Source: CALCTE01 sp045585835 (GTDB taxonomy: Bacteria; Bacillota; Clostridia; Oscillospirales; CAG-272). From it: 64,000 nucleotides of DNA. The stretch spans positions 50,346 through 114,345 of the forward strand of contig JAZMZG010000016.1 of assembly GCA_045585835.1 (NCBI GenBank), read 5' to 3'. The position numbers and the translations under genes are program-made. Positions 25,597-33,512 of the stretch are shown here, in pieces (position 1 is the first letter of the stretch; each line of letters opens with the position of its first letter). Below the pieces are notes generated by a model. The model worked only from the letters and a program-made list of their open reading frames with translations. It had not been told where the DNA came from and did not search any database.

Positions 25597-26079
25597 ATGA
25601 CCTATAAGTGTAGACCCGATATGAGACTTACACCGTTTACCTTTTCACTGTTGCTTGTTGTATCGACCTTGTGTCTGTGCGAGGGAGCTAAAAGAGAGGG
25701 TAGGGCGATGTGGCTTCTTTTTGCTCTTGCGGCGCTATTTATTGCGGCGTCTTTAGCTATTGCAAACAGATATATGTTCTATCGCTACATCTACGTGCTT
25801 TCTGCGGACGGACTGAAGATTTACCGCATAAGAGGCATGGCGAGCACACTCCTTGCGAACGTCACTCTTTACGAGTGCCTTGCGCTCGTGAAAAGGGAGG
25901 AGGACTTTTCCACGGGCTCGGATAGGTATAAAATATATAATCACACGCAAAATCTTTTTCCGAAAAACACGAGGTATTTGTATTTTGAGAGTATCGGCGA
26001 AAAGGGTGTTATGCGCCTTGAAGCAAGCGACGAGTTTTACTCAATGCTTTTGAGGCTTATGCCGTCGAAGGAAGTTTGA
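25597..26079 (+). CDS. two-segment membrane protein of unknown function
   Basis: 160 residues. Two hydrophobic segments (about 13-28 and 38-57) are followed by a cytoplasmic beta-rich tail with YVLSADGLKIYRI and a series of alternating strands. This resembles membrane-anchored PH-like (bPH) domains, but I cannot assign it firmly. It lies 11 bases after the DUF4363-like gene, with AAAGGTGATG before the ATG, and ends at a strong terminator, so it is the last member of the DUF421 cluster. Confidence 0.7.
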   Translation: MTYKCRPDMRLTPFTFSLLLVVSTLCLCEGAKREGRAMWLLFALAALFIAASLAIANRYMFYRYIYVLSADGLKIYRIRGMASTLLANVTLYECLALVKREEDFSTGSDRYKIYNHTQNLFPKNTRYLYFESIGEKGVMRLEASDEFYSMLLRLMPSKEV

Positions 26080-26090
26080 AATAACATTGA

Positions 26091-26122
26091 AAGGCGGGAG
26101 GCTTACCTCCCGCCTTTTGTTT
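26091..26122 (+). terminator. intrinsic terminator
   Basis: Stem AAGGCGGGAGG / CCTCCCGCCTT with loop CTTA and a T-rich tail; it closes the plus-strand run that began at murD. Confidence 0.88.
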
Positions 26123-26242
26123 TAAAGAAAGTGCACTGTGCAAATTTAACTATAAATCGCCATTTTGGGCAAAGCAGAGGGTGCCGATTTTTATGCAAGT
26201 TGATGTTTTTTGAGAAAAATTAAATTTAAATTGCAAAAACTA

Positions 26243-26270
26243 TTGACATTACGTAAAGTTATGGTATAAT
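26243..26270 (+). promoter_or_regulatory. strong promoter with no clear downstream gene
   Basis: -35 TTGACA (26243-26248), spacer 16, extended -10 TGGTATAAT (TATAAT at 26265-26270). The next plus-strand gene is 4.2 kb away, so this promoter must drive something in 26277-26624. Confidence 0.8.
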
Positions 26271-26276
26271 TTAGAC

Positions 26277-26624
26277 AAGGAAAGAGATAAAAACGGTTGA
26301 AAAACCGTCAATGTACACAAAAGTTCTGTTTTTATATAATTATTCTAAAAAGGAAGGAGAAGTGATACCGTTGGCAAGTGAAGAACAAAGTTTGAATGCG
26401 TCGAAGGCTGTATAAGATGTAGTTTAAACGAAAGAGGAAATTTTGATATAGGTTTGACTGAAAGATTCGCAAAACAAAATAATTCATCGGAAAATTTAAT
26501 ATAAAATTCAATATATAGTCTAATAAAACAACAGCGAATTTAGTAACGAATTTGATACCAAATGAATAATGGCATCATTTATACGGTCTTCGACGCACGC
26601 GGTGGTTGCCGCGTGTGTTTTTTT
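26277..26624 (+). ncRNA. candidate small RNA or decayed gene
   Basis: About 350 AT-rich bases between the promoter at 26243-26270 and the terminator at 26596-26624. They include a small hairpin ACGGTT/AACCGT near 26293-26308 and an AGGAAGGAG site at 26351-26359, followed by a very short open frame (TTG at 26371, stop at 26412; 13 residues). Past that stop the same frame keeps protein-like codons interrupted by TAA, TAA, TAG and TGA. This would fit either a leader-peptide/sRNA or a gene eroded by nonsense mutations. It does not match 6S RNA, tmRNA, SRP RNA or RNase P RNA by eye. Confidence 0.4.
26596..26624 (+). terminator. intrinsic terminator of the orphan transcript
   Basis: Stem CACGCGG / CCGCGTG with a 6-base loop, then TG and seven T residues. 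Confidence 0.8.
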
Positions 26625-26626
26625 GC

Positions 26627-26657
26627 AAAAAAATCCCCCTGCCAATGCGGCAGAGGG
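26627..26657 (-). terminator. terminator after pheT
   Basis: On the minus strand the stem GGCAGGGGG pairs with CCCTCTGCC (one mismatch; bases 26635-26657), followed by seven T residues (26627-26633). Confidence 0.8.
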
Positions 26658-26664
26658 AAATTTT

Positions 26665-29046
26665 TTATCTTCTGAGGGTTGCGCCGAGGCTTTCTGCTGC
26701 GGCAATAACTTTCTTTGAAATTTCTTCGGCTTCATCGTCTGTAAGCGTTCTGTCGGGTGCGCGCAAGGTGAGGCTGTACGCGAGGCTCTTATTATCACCG
26801 AGTGCTTCGGATTCATACAGGTCAAAGAGCTTGACGCTTTCGGCAAACTTGCCGGCCGCCGATTTTATGGCTTCGCAAAGACGTGCGCTTTCGAGGCTCT
26901 TTTTGCAGATAAACGCAAAGTCTCTCGTTGCGGCGGGGAATTTGGGAAGAGGTGTATATTCTCTCTTGAAGTTGCAATGAGCAAAGAGAGTATCGAAATC
27001 TATCTGTGCGATATACATTTCGCCCTCTGCACCGAAGTTTTTCACGGTTTCGGGGTGAGCTTGACCGAGGGTTGCCAAAAGCTCGTCGCCGATATACATA
27101 TTTGCACATCTTCCGCTGTGGAAGGTCACGTTATCCTTGCAAGCGGTGATCTTTGCATCTTCGATGCCCGAGAGCTTCAAAAGCTTGTTAATGATTCCCG
27201 CAAGCGTATAGAAATCGCAGTCGCCGTAAATGCCGAGGGTGACTTTGACCTTCTCGTCGGGAAGCTCATTAATATCCTCTTTGGGAATATAAACCTTTGC
27301 AATTTCGTAGAATCTTGCGCTCTTGTTGCGGAAGTTGTAGTTTCTTGCAAGTACTTCCATCATACCCGAAAGCGCCGTCGTTCTCATAACGCTCGTATCC
27401 TCGCCCAAGGGATTTTTGATGGTCACGCATTTTCTGTATGAGCTATCCTCGGGCAAACGGAGCTTATCGTAGCTCTTGGGGCTTATGAACGAATAGGTAT
27501 ATATCTCGGAAAGTCCCATACCCGTAAGCATAGCGTTTAAATCTCTTATATACTTTTGCTTTTGTGTGAGTCCGCCCGTTGTGGATGCACCTGCGATGGG
27601 CGTTGAAACGATATTGTTATATCCGTATATACGTGCGACCTCTTCTGCGATATCGGCGCATCTTTCAACGTCCTCTCTGTACGAGGGAACGTATACTTTG
27701 CCGTCCTTTATCTTAAACTCAAGCGCAGTGAGCACCTTTTCCATGTATTCCTCGGAAAGCCCCGTGCCTAAAAGCTCGTTTATCTTTGCGCTGTCAAAGG
27801 GGATAACGGTCTGCTCTTTTTTTGCGGGATATACGTCGATTATGCCGTTTACGACCTCGCCCGCTCCGAGCATTTCAACGAGCTCGCAAGCTCTTTCGAG
27901 CGCTGCATAAGTGTTTTCTCTGTCAAGTCCTTTTTCAAATCTTCCGGAGCTTTCGGTTCTGATACCGAGTGCTCTTGAGGTCGTACGGACGCAAGGACCG
28001 TCGAAGCATGCGCTTTCGAATATAACGGTTTTGGTCGTATCCTTTATGTCGGAATTTGCACCGCCCATAACGCCTGCGAGTGCAACAGGCTTATTCTCGT
28101 CTGCGATAACGAGCATATTCTCCGAAAGCTTGTACTCCTTATCGTCGAGCGTCTGCATAGGCTCGTCTTTTTCTGCAAGGCGCACGTTTATCTTCTTGCC
28201 CTCAAGGCAGGAATAGTCAAATGCATGCATAGGCTGACCGTATTCGAGCATTACGTAGTTTGTAATGTCAACGATATTGTTGATGGGGCGAACTCCCGAT
28301 GCACGAAGACGAGCACGGAGCCAAAGGGGAGAGGGTTCTATTTTTACGTTCTTTACGGCTCTTGCGGTATATCTGAAGCAAAGCTCGGGGTTCTTAATTT
28401 CAACGTCGAGATAATTTTCAATTTTATCTCCGTCGCCGCAGCCCTTTACTTCGGGGGTGTGAAGTCTTATGGGCTTATCGAACGACACCGCACTTTCCTT
28501 TGCAAGACCGATAACGCAAAGGCAGTCGGGACGGTTGGGGGTTATCTCAAACTCAACGACCGTATCACGCATATCGAGCGCATCTCTTATATCGTCGCCT
28601 ATTTTGCAAGGCTCCTTTAAAATAAGTATACCGTCATCTGCGCCGTAGGGCACGTCGTTTTGCGTAAGTCCGAGCTCGTGGAAGGAGCAGAACATACCCT
28701 CCGAAACTACGCCGCGAAGCTTGCCTTTTGTGATTTTAGTTCCGTCAGCGAGAGTGGATTTATGTCTTGCTACGGGAACGAGTGCATCAACAACGAGATT
28801 CGTTGCGGCGGTTACTATCTGTATGGGCTCTGCTTCGCCCACGTCTACCTTACATACGGTAAGTCTGTCGGCGTCGGGATGCTTTTCAAGAGAAAGCACC
28901 TTGCCCACCATAACATTTTCTATATTTTCCGAGAGCATTTCGAAGCCTTCGACCTTTGAACCGGTATCCGTCATTCTGTCGCAATATTCTTTAGCCGTAA
29001 CGTCGATGTCAACGTATTCGGAAAGCCATTTTAAAGATAAATTCAT
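26665..29046 (-). CDS. pheT: phenylalanine--tRNA ligase beta subunit
   Basis: 793 residues, the usual bacterial length. Order: N-terminal EMAP/tRNA-binding domain (about 40-150, with GVVSEGMFCSFHELGL), B3/4 editing domain (IVDITNYVMLEYGQPMHAFD; SSGRFEKGLDREN), B5 domain, the catalytic-like domain (EDTSVMRTTALSGMME) and a C-terminal FDX-ACB anticodon-binding domain (LPKFPAATRDFAF). It forms the (alpha-beta)2 enzyme with PheS, which lies 15 bases upstream in the same T-box-controlled operon. Confidence 0.97.
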   Translation of the reverse strand: MNLSLKWLSEYVDIDVTAKEYCDRMTDTGSKVEGFEMLSENIENVMVGKVLSLEKHPDADRLTVCKVDVGEAEPIQIVTAATNLVVDALVPVARHKSTLADGTKITKGKLRGVVSEGMFCSFHELGLTQNDVPYGADDGILILKEPCKIGDDIRDALDMRDTVVEFEITPNRPDCLCVIGLAKESAVSFDKPIRLHTPEVKGCGDGDKIENYLDVEIKNPELCFRYTARAVKNVKIEPSPLWLRARLRASGVRPINNIVDITNYVMLEYGQPMHAFDYSCLEGKKINVRLAEKDEPMQTLDDKEYKLSENMLVIADENKPVALAGVMGGANSDIKDTTKTVIFESACFDGPCVRTTSRALGIRTESSGRFEKGLDRENTYAALERACELVEMLGAGEVVNGIIDVYPAKKEQTVIPFDSAKINELLGTGLSEEYMEKVLTALEFKIKDGKVYVPSYREDVERCADIAEEVARIYGYNNIVSTPIAGASTTGGLTQKQKYIRDLNAMLTGMGLSEIYTYSFISPKSYDKLRLPEDSSYRKCVTIKNPLGEDTSVMRTTALSGMMEVLARNYNFRNKSARFYEIAKVYIPKEDINELPDEKVKVTLGIYGDCDFYTLAGIINKLLKLSGIEDAKITACKDNVTFHSGRCANMYIGDELLATLGQAHPETVKNFGAEGEMYIAQIDFDTLFAHCNFKREYTPLPKFPAATRDFAFICKKSLESARLCEAIKSAAGKFAESVKLFDLYESEALGDNKSLAYSLTLRAPDRTLTDDEAEEISKKVIAAAESLGATLRR

Positions 29047-29061
29047 CGTATTGCTCCTTTC

Positions 29062-30081
29062 TTAAAACTGCTCGATAAAGCGCTTATCGTTCTCGTAAAG
29101 AAGGCGCATATCGCTTATGGAGTATTTTCTCATCGCAATTCTTTCGATTCCAAGCCCGAAAGCAAAGCCCGAATATTCCTCGGGGTCGATTCCGCACTCC
29201 TCCAATACGTGAGGGTGTACCATTCCCGCACCGAGAATCTCGATATAGCCTTCACCCTTGCAAAGCGGGCAGCCCTTGCCGCCGCACATAAAGCAAGATA
29301 CGTCAACCTCTGCAGAAGGCTCTGTAAAGGGGAAGTGGTGAGGACGAAGTCTTATCTTCGTATCGTCACCAAAGAGCTTTTTGGCAAGTGTTTCAAGGCA
29401 GTCCTTTAAATTGCCCATAGTTATCTTTTTATCGACTACAAGTCCCTCAAGCTGATGGAACATAGGCGAGTGAGTTGCATCCACCGCGTCGCTTCTGTAA
29501 ACTCTGCCGGGAGCTATCATTCTGATGGGGGGCTTTGCGTCTTTCATAACACGTATCTGCATACCCGAGGTCTGCGTGCGAAGAAGGATATTATCCGTGA
29601 TGTAGAACGTATCTTGGGTATCTCTTGCAGGGTGAGACGCGGGGATATTAAGCGCTTCGAAGTTGTAGTAGTCAAGCTCTACTTCGGGACCTTCCGCAAC
29701 CGTATAGCCCATTCCGACGAAGATATCGACAAGCTCCTCTTCTACGAGCGCCAAGGGGTGACGCTTACCGATGGGAAGCTCTGCGGGGGGAACGGTTACG
29801 TCAATAGTCTCGGAAAGAAGCTTTTTAGCCGAAAGCTCTGCTTGAAGGCTTTGGTTTTTCTCGGAAAGCTTTTCTTCGATAAACGCTCTTACGCTGTTTG
29901 CGAGCTGCCCCATAACGGGACGCTCTTCGGGAGTGAGCTTGCCCATCTCTCTCAAAACGGCAGTAAGCTCGCCTTTTTTACCTAAATACTTAACCTTAAA
30001 TTGTTCAAGTGCAGAGATCTGTGATATTTCAGAAAGCTCTGCTTGGGCTCTGTTCTTGATCTGCTCAAGAAGCTGTTTCAT
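29062..30081 (-). CDS. pheS: phenylalanine--tRNA ligase alpha subunit
   Basis: Catalytic subunit of PheRS. 339 residues: N-terminal coiled-coil arm (about 1-85), class II motif 2 region RTQTSGMQIRVM / RVYRSDAVDATHSPMFHQLE, and motif 3 FAFGLGIERIAMRKY near the C-terminus. The start ATG at 30081 follows AAAAAGGAGAAAG. Expression is predicted to respond to uncharged tRNA-Phe through the T-box leader just upstream. Confidence 0.97.
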   Translation of the reverse strand: MKQLLEQIKNRAQAELSEISQISALEQFKVKYLGKKGELTAVLREMGKLTPEERPVMGQLANSVRAFIEEKLSEKNQSLQAELSAKKLLSETIDVTVPPAELPIGKRHPLALVEEELVDIFVGMGYTVAEGPEVELDYYNFEALNIPASHPARDTQDTFYITDNILLRTQTSGMQIRVMKDAKPPIRMIAPGRVYRSDAVDATHSPMFHQLEGLVVDKKITMGNLKDCLETLAKKLFGDDTKIRLRPHHFPFTEPSAEVDVSCFMCGGKGCPLCKGEGYIEILGAGMVHPHVLEECGIDPEEYSGFAFGLGIERIAMRKYSISDMRLLYENDKRFIEQF

Positions 30082-30112
30082 AGTCTTTCTCCTTTTTGTT
30101 GTTACTTAAACA

Positions 30113-30350
30113 TAAAAAAATCGCCCCGACATATCGGGACGAAAAAAATTCCGCGGTACCACCCTGATTCTGACAAATATAGTCAGCACTCAAAAGCCGA
30201 TAACGGAGCCACCCGTGATGTACTCAAGCCTTGAAATGAATTTCAGACAAAGTGAAATGAGAATATGCCGTATCTAAACCGCTTTCAGCTTAATCGGTCC
30301 TCTCTGTGAGATACTCTTTAGCATAGCTCTGTCTTTGCCATAGGCATTTA
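30113..30350 (-). promoter_or_regulatory. T-box riboswitch controlling pheS-pheT
   Basis: The highly conserved T-box segment AGGGTGGTACCGCGGAA is at 30151-30167 (minus strand), followed by a terminator hairpin CGTCCCGA / GTCGGGGCG with a seven-T tail (30114-30142). Upstream lies a Stem I-like region with pairs such as AGACA/TGTCT and TATGC/GCATA. Two TTC triplets near 30244-30275 could be the Phe specifier codon; one is followed by A as is typical. Binding of uncharged tRNA-Phe would favour the antiterminator. Confidence 0.92.
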
Positions 30351-30376
30351 TATATGGGCGAAATTTGCTACAATAT

Positions 30377-30405
30377 ATTAAATCATCATTTACGAAAAAT
30401 GTCAA
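30377..30405 (-). promoter_or_regulatory. promoter for the T-box pheST operon
   Basis: -35 TTGACA (30400-30405), spacer 17, -10 TTTAAT (30377-30382). Start point near 30370, giving a leader of about 290 bases. Confidence 0.75.
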
Positions 30406-30469
30406 GTCCTTTAATAAGAATAAAAGTCTGATTTTCGGGAAAGCTATTAAAAACTAAAAGGAGATAATT

Positions 30470-30895
30470 ATGCAAGATACGGTAAAGCTTTTAAAGGAAT
30501 GTGACTCGGGAATTAAAATGGGCATCGAGGCTATTGACGAGGTGCTTGATAAGGTCGGTGACGAAGACCTAAAAAAAGCGCTTTCCGAGTGTCGTAAGGA
30601 GCACGTAAAGCTTGGCGAGGAGATATACGAGCTCTTGGAAAAGCACGGTGCTACGGGAAAGGAGCCAAACCCCATCGCTTCGGGTATGTCGTGGATGAAA
30701 ACAAACATCAAAATGGGAATAGACTTCAGTGACCAAACGGTTGCGGATCTGATTTTTGACGGCTGTTATATGGGAATAAAGTCACTTACACGCTATCTTA
30801 ACAAGTACGATGCAAGCGACAAAGCACGTGATATAGCAAGAAGGCTTATAGCGGGCGAAGAACAGCTTGCAAGCAGAATGAAGGAGTTTTTATAA
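30470..30895 (+). CDS. ferritin-like four-helix-bundle protein (DUF2383-like)
   Basis: 141 residues of almost continuous amphipathic helix, cytoplasmic. The pattern of helices with LSECRKEHVKLGEEIYELL and AGEEQLASRMKEFL resembles DUF2383/PA2169-type ferritin-like bundles, although a full ExxH di-iron set is not certain. Function unknown. The start ATG at 30470 follows AAAAGGAG. It ends 61 bases before the GIY-YIG gene, which has its own promoter. Confidence 0.6.
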   Translation: MQDTVKLLKECDSGIKMGIEAIDEVLDKVGDEDLKKALSECRKEHVKLGEEIYELLEKHGATGKEPNPIASGMSWMKTNIKMGIDFSDQTVADLIFDGCYMGIKSLTRYLNKYDASDKARDIARRLIAGEEQLASRMKEFL

Positions 30896-30901
30896 TATTT
30901 C

Positions 30902-30930
30902 TTGACAATTTTTCCGCTGTTTGATAAAGT
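30902..30930 (+). promoter_or_regulatory. promoter for the GIY-YIG gene
   Basis: -35 TTGACA (30902-30907), spacer 17, -10 TAAAGT (30925-30930) preceded by TGA (extended -10). The -10 lies inside the left arm and loop of a long inverted repeat. Confidence 0.65.
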
Positions 30931-30948
30931 TATATTATCAAACAGCGG
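30914..30948. repeat. perfect 14-bp inverted repeat over promoter and ribosome binding site
   Basis: Arms CCGCTGTTTGATAA (30914-30927) and TTATCAAACAGCGG (30935-30948) are separated by 7 bases. The left arm covers the promoter spacer and -10; the right arm runs into the GGAGAGGG site at 30947-30954. It could be an operator for a dimeric regulator. It lacks a T run, so it is a poor terminator for the upstream gene. Confidence 0.85.
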
Positions 30949-30956
30949 AGAGGGAT

Positions 30957-31283
30957 ATGGAATATTACGTTTACGTTTTAAGATGTCACGGTGACGTTCT
31001 TTATACGGGTATCACAGCCGACCTTGCCAAGAGAATGCGAGAGCACGTTTTAGCGCTTCCCGCAGGCGCAAAATTTACCAGAGCGCATAAGCCCGAAGCG
31101 ATAGTCGGACTGTGGAGGACGGAAAATAAGTCGCTTGCATTGAAACTTGAATACCGCATAAAATCTTTAAAAAGGGAAGAGAAGCTTGAGCTTTTGAAAA
31201 GTCCGTGCAAAGTGACCGAGCTTTTGTGGGAAGGTGCGGTACCGTGTGATATTCCCGATTTGTCCAAGATTTTCGAAAATTAA
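30957..31283 (+). CDS. GIY-YIG domain protein (UPF0213/YhbQ-like)
   Basis: 108 residues, all of it a small GIY-YIG nuclease domain: YYVYVLRCHGDVLYTGIT (the GIY and YIG elements appear as VYV and YTG), then LAKRMREH with the conserved Arg, and a C-terminal KLEYRIKSLKREEK segment with the family Glu/Arg. Size and motifs match UPF0213 proteins. The start ATG at 30957 has GGAGAGGG just upstream; the longer frame start at 30921 lies inside the promoter. Confidence 0.88.
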   Translation: MEYYVYVLRCHGDVLYTGITADLAKRMREHVLALPAGAKFTRAHKPEAIVGLWRTENKSLALKLEYRIKSLKREEKLELLKSPCKVTELLWEGAVPCDIPDLSKIFEN

Positions 31284-31317
31284 ACCTCTGTAACGTTTTG
31301 CGTTACAGAGGTTTTTG
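31283..31317. terminator. bidirectional terminator
   Basis: Stem AACCTCTGTAACG / CGTTACAGAGGTT with a 5-base loop and T runs on the plus side; it ends the GIY-YIG gene and stands just beyond the stop of the minus-strand chromate transporter. Confidence 0.85.
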
Positions 31318-31320
31318 TGT

Positions 31321-31911
31321 TTAAAACGAATAAAGTACAATTCCCATCGCCGCAGATATTATTATCAGCATAAACGGTGACGGTTTTTTCTTTAGCTTTT
31401 TCATAACGGTCGCAAGAGTGACTATTACCGCAAATATCGCAACAGCTCTATAGTCAAGTGATATTGAGCCGCCTGCTGTGGTGATACCGCAGAGAGTCGA
31501 AAGTCCGAGCGTTATTGCCGTCGCGCTTATAAGTCCGACAACGCAAGGACGCACTCCCGAAAGGAAAGCTTCAACGCCCGCAAGCTTCATAAGGTTGGTT
31601 ATGACAGCGGCGATTATAAGGATTATAACAAGAGAGGGAAGCACTACGCCGAAGGTGGAACAGAAAGCGCCCAAGAGCCTGCCGAAGAATCCGTACTGTG
31701 CGCCCTCGGACGAGCCGATATACGTTGCCATATTTATCGCTATGGGACCGGGAGTTGATTCCGCAACGGCGATAAGGTTCATAAAATCCTCTTCGGTAAG
31801 CCAACCGTTTGTAACAGCCGCCTCCTTGACGATGGATATCATACCGTATCCGCCGCCGAATGTGAATGCGCCTATTTTAAGGAAGGTCAAAAACAGCTTT
31901 AAAAATATCAT
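31321..31911 (-). CDS. chrA: chromate transporter, half-size subunit
   Basis: 196 residues, one CHR domain with about six hydrophobic segments. Family motifs: GAFTFGGGYGMI near residue 13-24 and ESTPGPIAINMATYIG. It belongs to the short-chain ChrA type that works as a pair of homologous half-proteins. Its start overlaps the stop of the partner gene by four bases. Substrate could be chromate or another oxyanion; not determinable here. Confidence 0.9.
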   Translation of the reverse strand: MIFLKLFLTFLKIGAFTFGGGYGMISIVKEAAVTNGWLTEEDFMNLIAVAESTPGPIAINMATYIGSSEGAQYGFFGRLLGAFCSTFGVVLPSLVIILIIAAVITNLMKLAGVEAFLSGVRPCVVGLISATAITLGLSTLCGITTAGGSISLDYRAVAIFAVIVTLATVMKKLKKKPSPFMLIIISAAMGIVLYSF

Positions 31912-32489
31912 TTTTCACCCTCCTTTACATGTGCGATAAGGTATGTCGCAACGCCGATGAATCCGCAAATAAGTATAAGATAAATTGATGAAAAATTAAC
32001 GGAAAACAGTGAAAAGCATATCATCGCTGCGATTACGGCAAGGATTATCGTAACGTTAAATGCATTTTTCTTCATTGATTTTAGCATCTTCAGTCCCGCA
32101 GAGAGTATGAGGTATACGACGCATGCTTGGATACCCTTGAATGCATATCCTACGTATGTAAGCGTCAAAAACGCATCGAAAAAGAGCGATATCGTAAACA
32201 TAACAATAAATGCGGGTAAAACGACGCCCGCAGTCGATATACACGAGCCGAATACACCGCCGAGCTTATAGCCGACGAAGGTCGCCATATTTACGGCGAC
32301 GGGACCGGGAGTGGATTCTGCGATAGCAACCATATTAAGAAATTCGTCTTTTTCTATCCAACCCCTCTTTGATGAAAGCTCGGATTCGATTATCGCTATC
32401 ATAGCATAACCGCCGCCAAATGTGAATGCGCCTATTTTGAGCATAGTCAAAAACAGCGTCAAAAGTGATACGTTTTTAGTTTTTTTCAT
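31908..32489 (-). CDS. chrA: chromate transporter, half-size partner subunit
   Basis: 193 residues, the second CHR half-protein, with GAFTFGGGYAMI and ESTPGPVAVNMATFVG. It is clearly paralogous to the next gene and translationally coupled to it (ATGA). It also overlaps rlmN by four bases, so a transporter pair is appended to a translation-related operon. Oxyanion export is the family role; physiological substrate unknown. Confidence 0.9.
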   Translation of the reverse strand: MKKTKNVSLLTLFLTMLKIGAFTFGGGYAMIAIIESELSSKRGWIEKDEFLNMVAIAESTPGPVAVNMATFVGYKLGGVFGSCISTAGVVLPAFIVMFTISLFFDAFLTLTYVGYAFKGIQACVVYLILSAGLKMLKSMKKNAFNVTIILAVIAAMICFSLFSVNFSSIYLILICGFIGVATYLIAHVKEGEK

Positions 32490-33511
32490 TTGTTTTCCTC
32501 TTTACTTTTTTCATAAAGCTGACCGCAGGCGGCATCGATATCTCTGCCGAGCCTACGGCGTATGGTTGCGTTTACGCCTCCGTCACAAAGACGCTTACAG
32601 AAGGCATACGCACTTTTTTTATCCGCAGAGGTGAGGTCCTTTCCTTTGACCTCGTTAAGCATAATTAGATTTACGTGGCAAAGCATACCCGAAAGCAGCT
32701 TTATAAGCTTGTCTGCGTCCTCAAAGCTGTCGCTTTTATTGCGTATGAGCGCATATTCGAAGCTTATGCGCCTTCCCGTTTCCTTCACGTAGTCACGGCA
32801 AGCTTTTATTAGCTCGGGCAGGGGATAAGCTCGGTTTATCGGCATAAGCTCGCTTCGTCTGTCGCTTTCGGGTACGTGCAAGCTCACGGAGAGGGTGAGC
32901 TGTAATTTTTCTTTCGCAAGCTCGTATATTTTAGGTACGATACCGCAAGTCGAAAGCGAAATATGGCGCATACCGATACCGAGCCCGTTTTCGTCCGATG
33001 AGAGCTTTATGAATTTCAGCACGTTGTCGTAGTTATCAAGCGGCTCACCCATACCCATTATAACGTAGCCGTCAATACGCTTTCCCGTATCCTTGCCGAT
33101 TGCGATGAGCTGACCGAGCATTTCATAAGGCGCGAGGTTTCTTATAAAGCCGTGCGAGCCGGTTGCGCAGAAAACGCAACCCATTCTGCAGCCGACCTGC
33201 GACGATACGCATACCGTCGTACCGTGCTCGTATATCATAAACACGCTTTCCACGGTATATCCGTCGGCAAGCTCAAAAAGATATTTTCTCGTGCCGTCGG
33301 AGGATATCTGTACCTTTTTGATTTTTAAATTATGTATGGGAGCGTCCTTTTCAAGCTTTTCTCTAAGGCTTTTCGGGATATTCGTCATCTCGTCATAGCC
33401 GCAGCCCTTGCAAAGCCAAGAGTATATCTGCTTTGCACGGAATTTGGCTTCTCCGAGAGAGACTATATAATCCTCAAGCTCGCCTAAATTCATACTTTGT
33501 ATGTCTGTCAT
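32486..33511 (-). CDS. rlmN: 23S rRNA/tRNA adenine C2-methyltransferase
   Basis: Radical-SAM enzyme that makes m2A2503 in 23S rRNA (and m2A37 in some tRNAs). 341 residues. The radical-SAM cluster CRMGCVFC has Cys108, Cys112 and Cys115; the GEPLDNYDNV segment and the C-terminal IRRRLGRDIDAACGQL, with the second catalytic Cys, are present. The start ATG at 33511 lies 1 base after the rsmB stop. Confidence 0.95.
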   Translation of the reverse strand: MTDIQSMNLGELEDYIVSLGEAKFRAKQIYSWLCKGCGYDEMTNIPKSLREKLEKDAPIHNLKIKKVQISSDGTRKYLFELADGYTVESVFMIYEHGTTVCVSSQVGCRMGCVFCATGSHGFIRNLAPYEMLGQLIAIGKDTGKRIDGYVIMGMGEPLDNYDNVLKFIKLSSDENGLGIGMRHISLSTCGIVPKIYELAKEKLQLTLSVSLHVPESDRRSELMPINRAYPLPELIKACRDYVKETGRRISFEYALIRNKSDSFEDADKLIKLLSGMLCHVNLIMLNEVKGKDLTSADKKSAYAFCKRLCDGGVNATIRRRLGRDIDAACGQLYEKSKEENK

Positions 33512-33512
33512 T

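Noticed and set aside
26277..26624. tmRNA, 6S, SRP or RNase P RNA
   Set aside because: None of the conserved cores of these RNAs can be seen; the stretch is too AT-rich and unstructured apart from the terminator.
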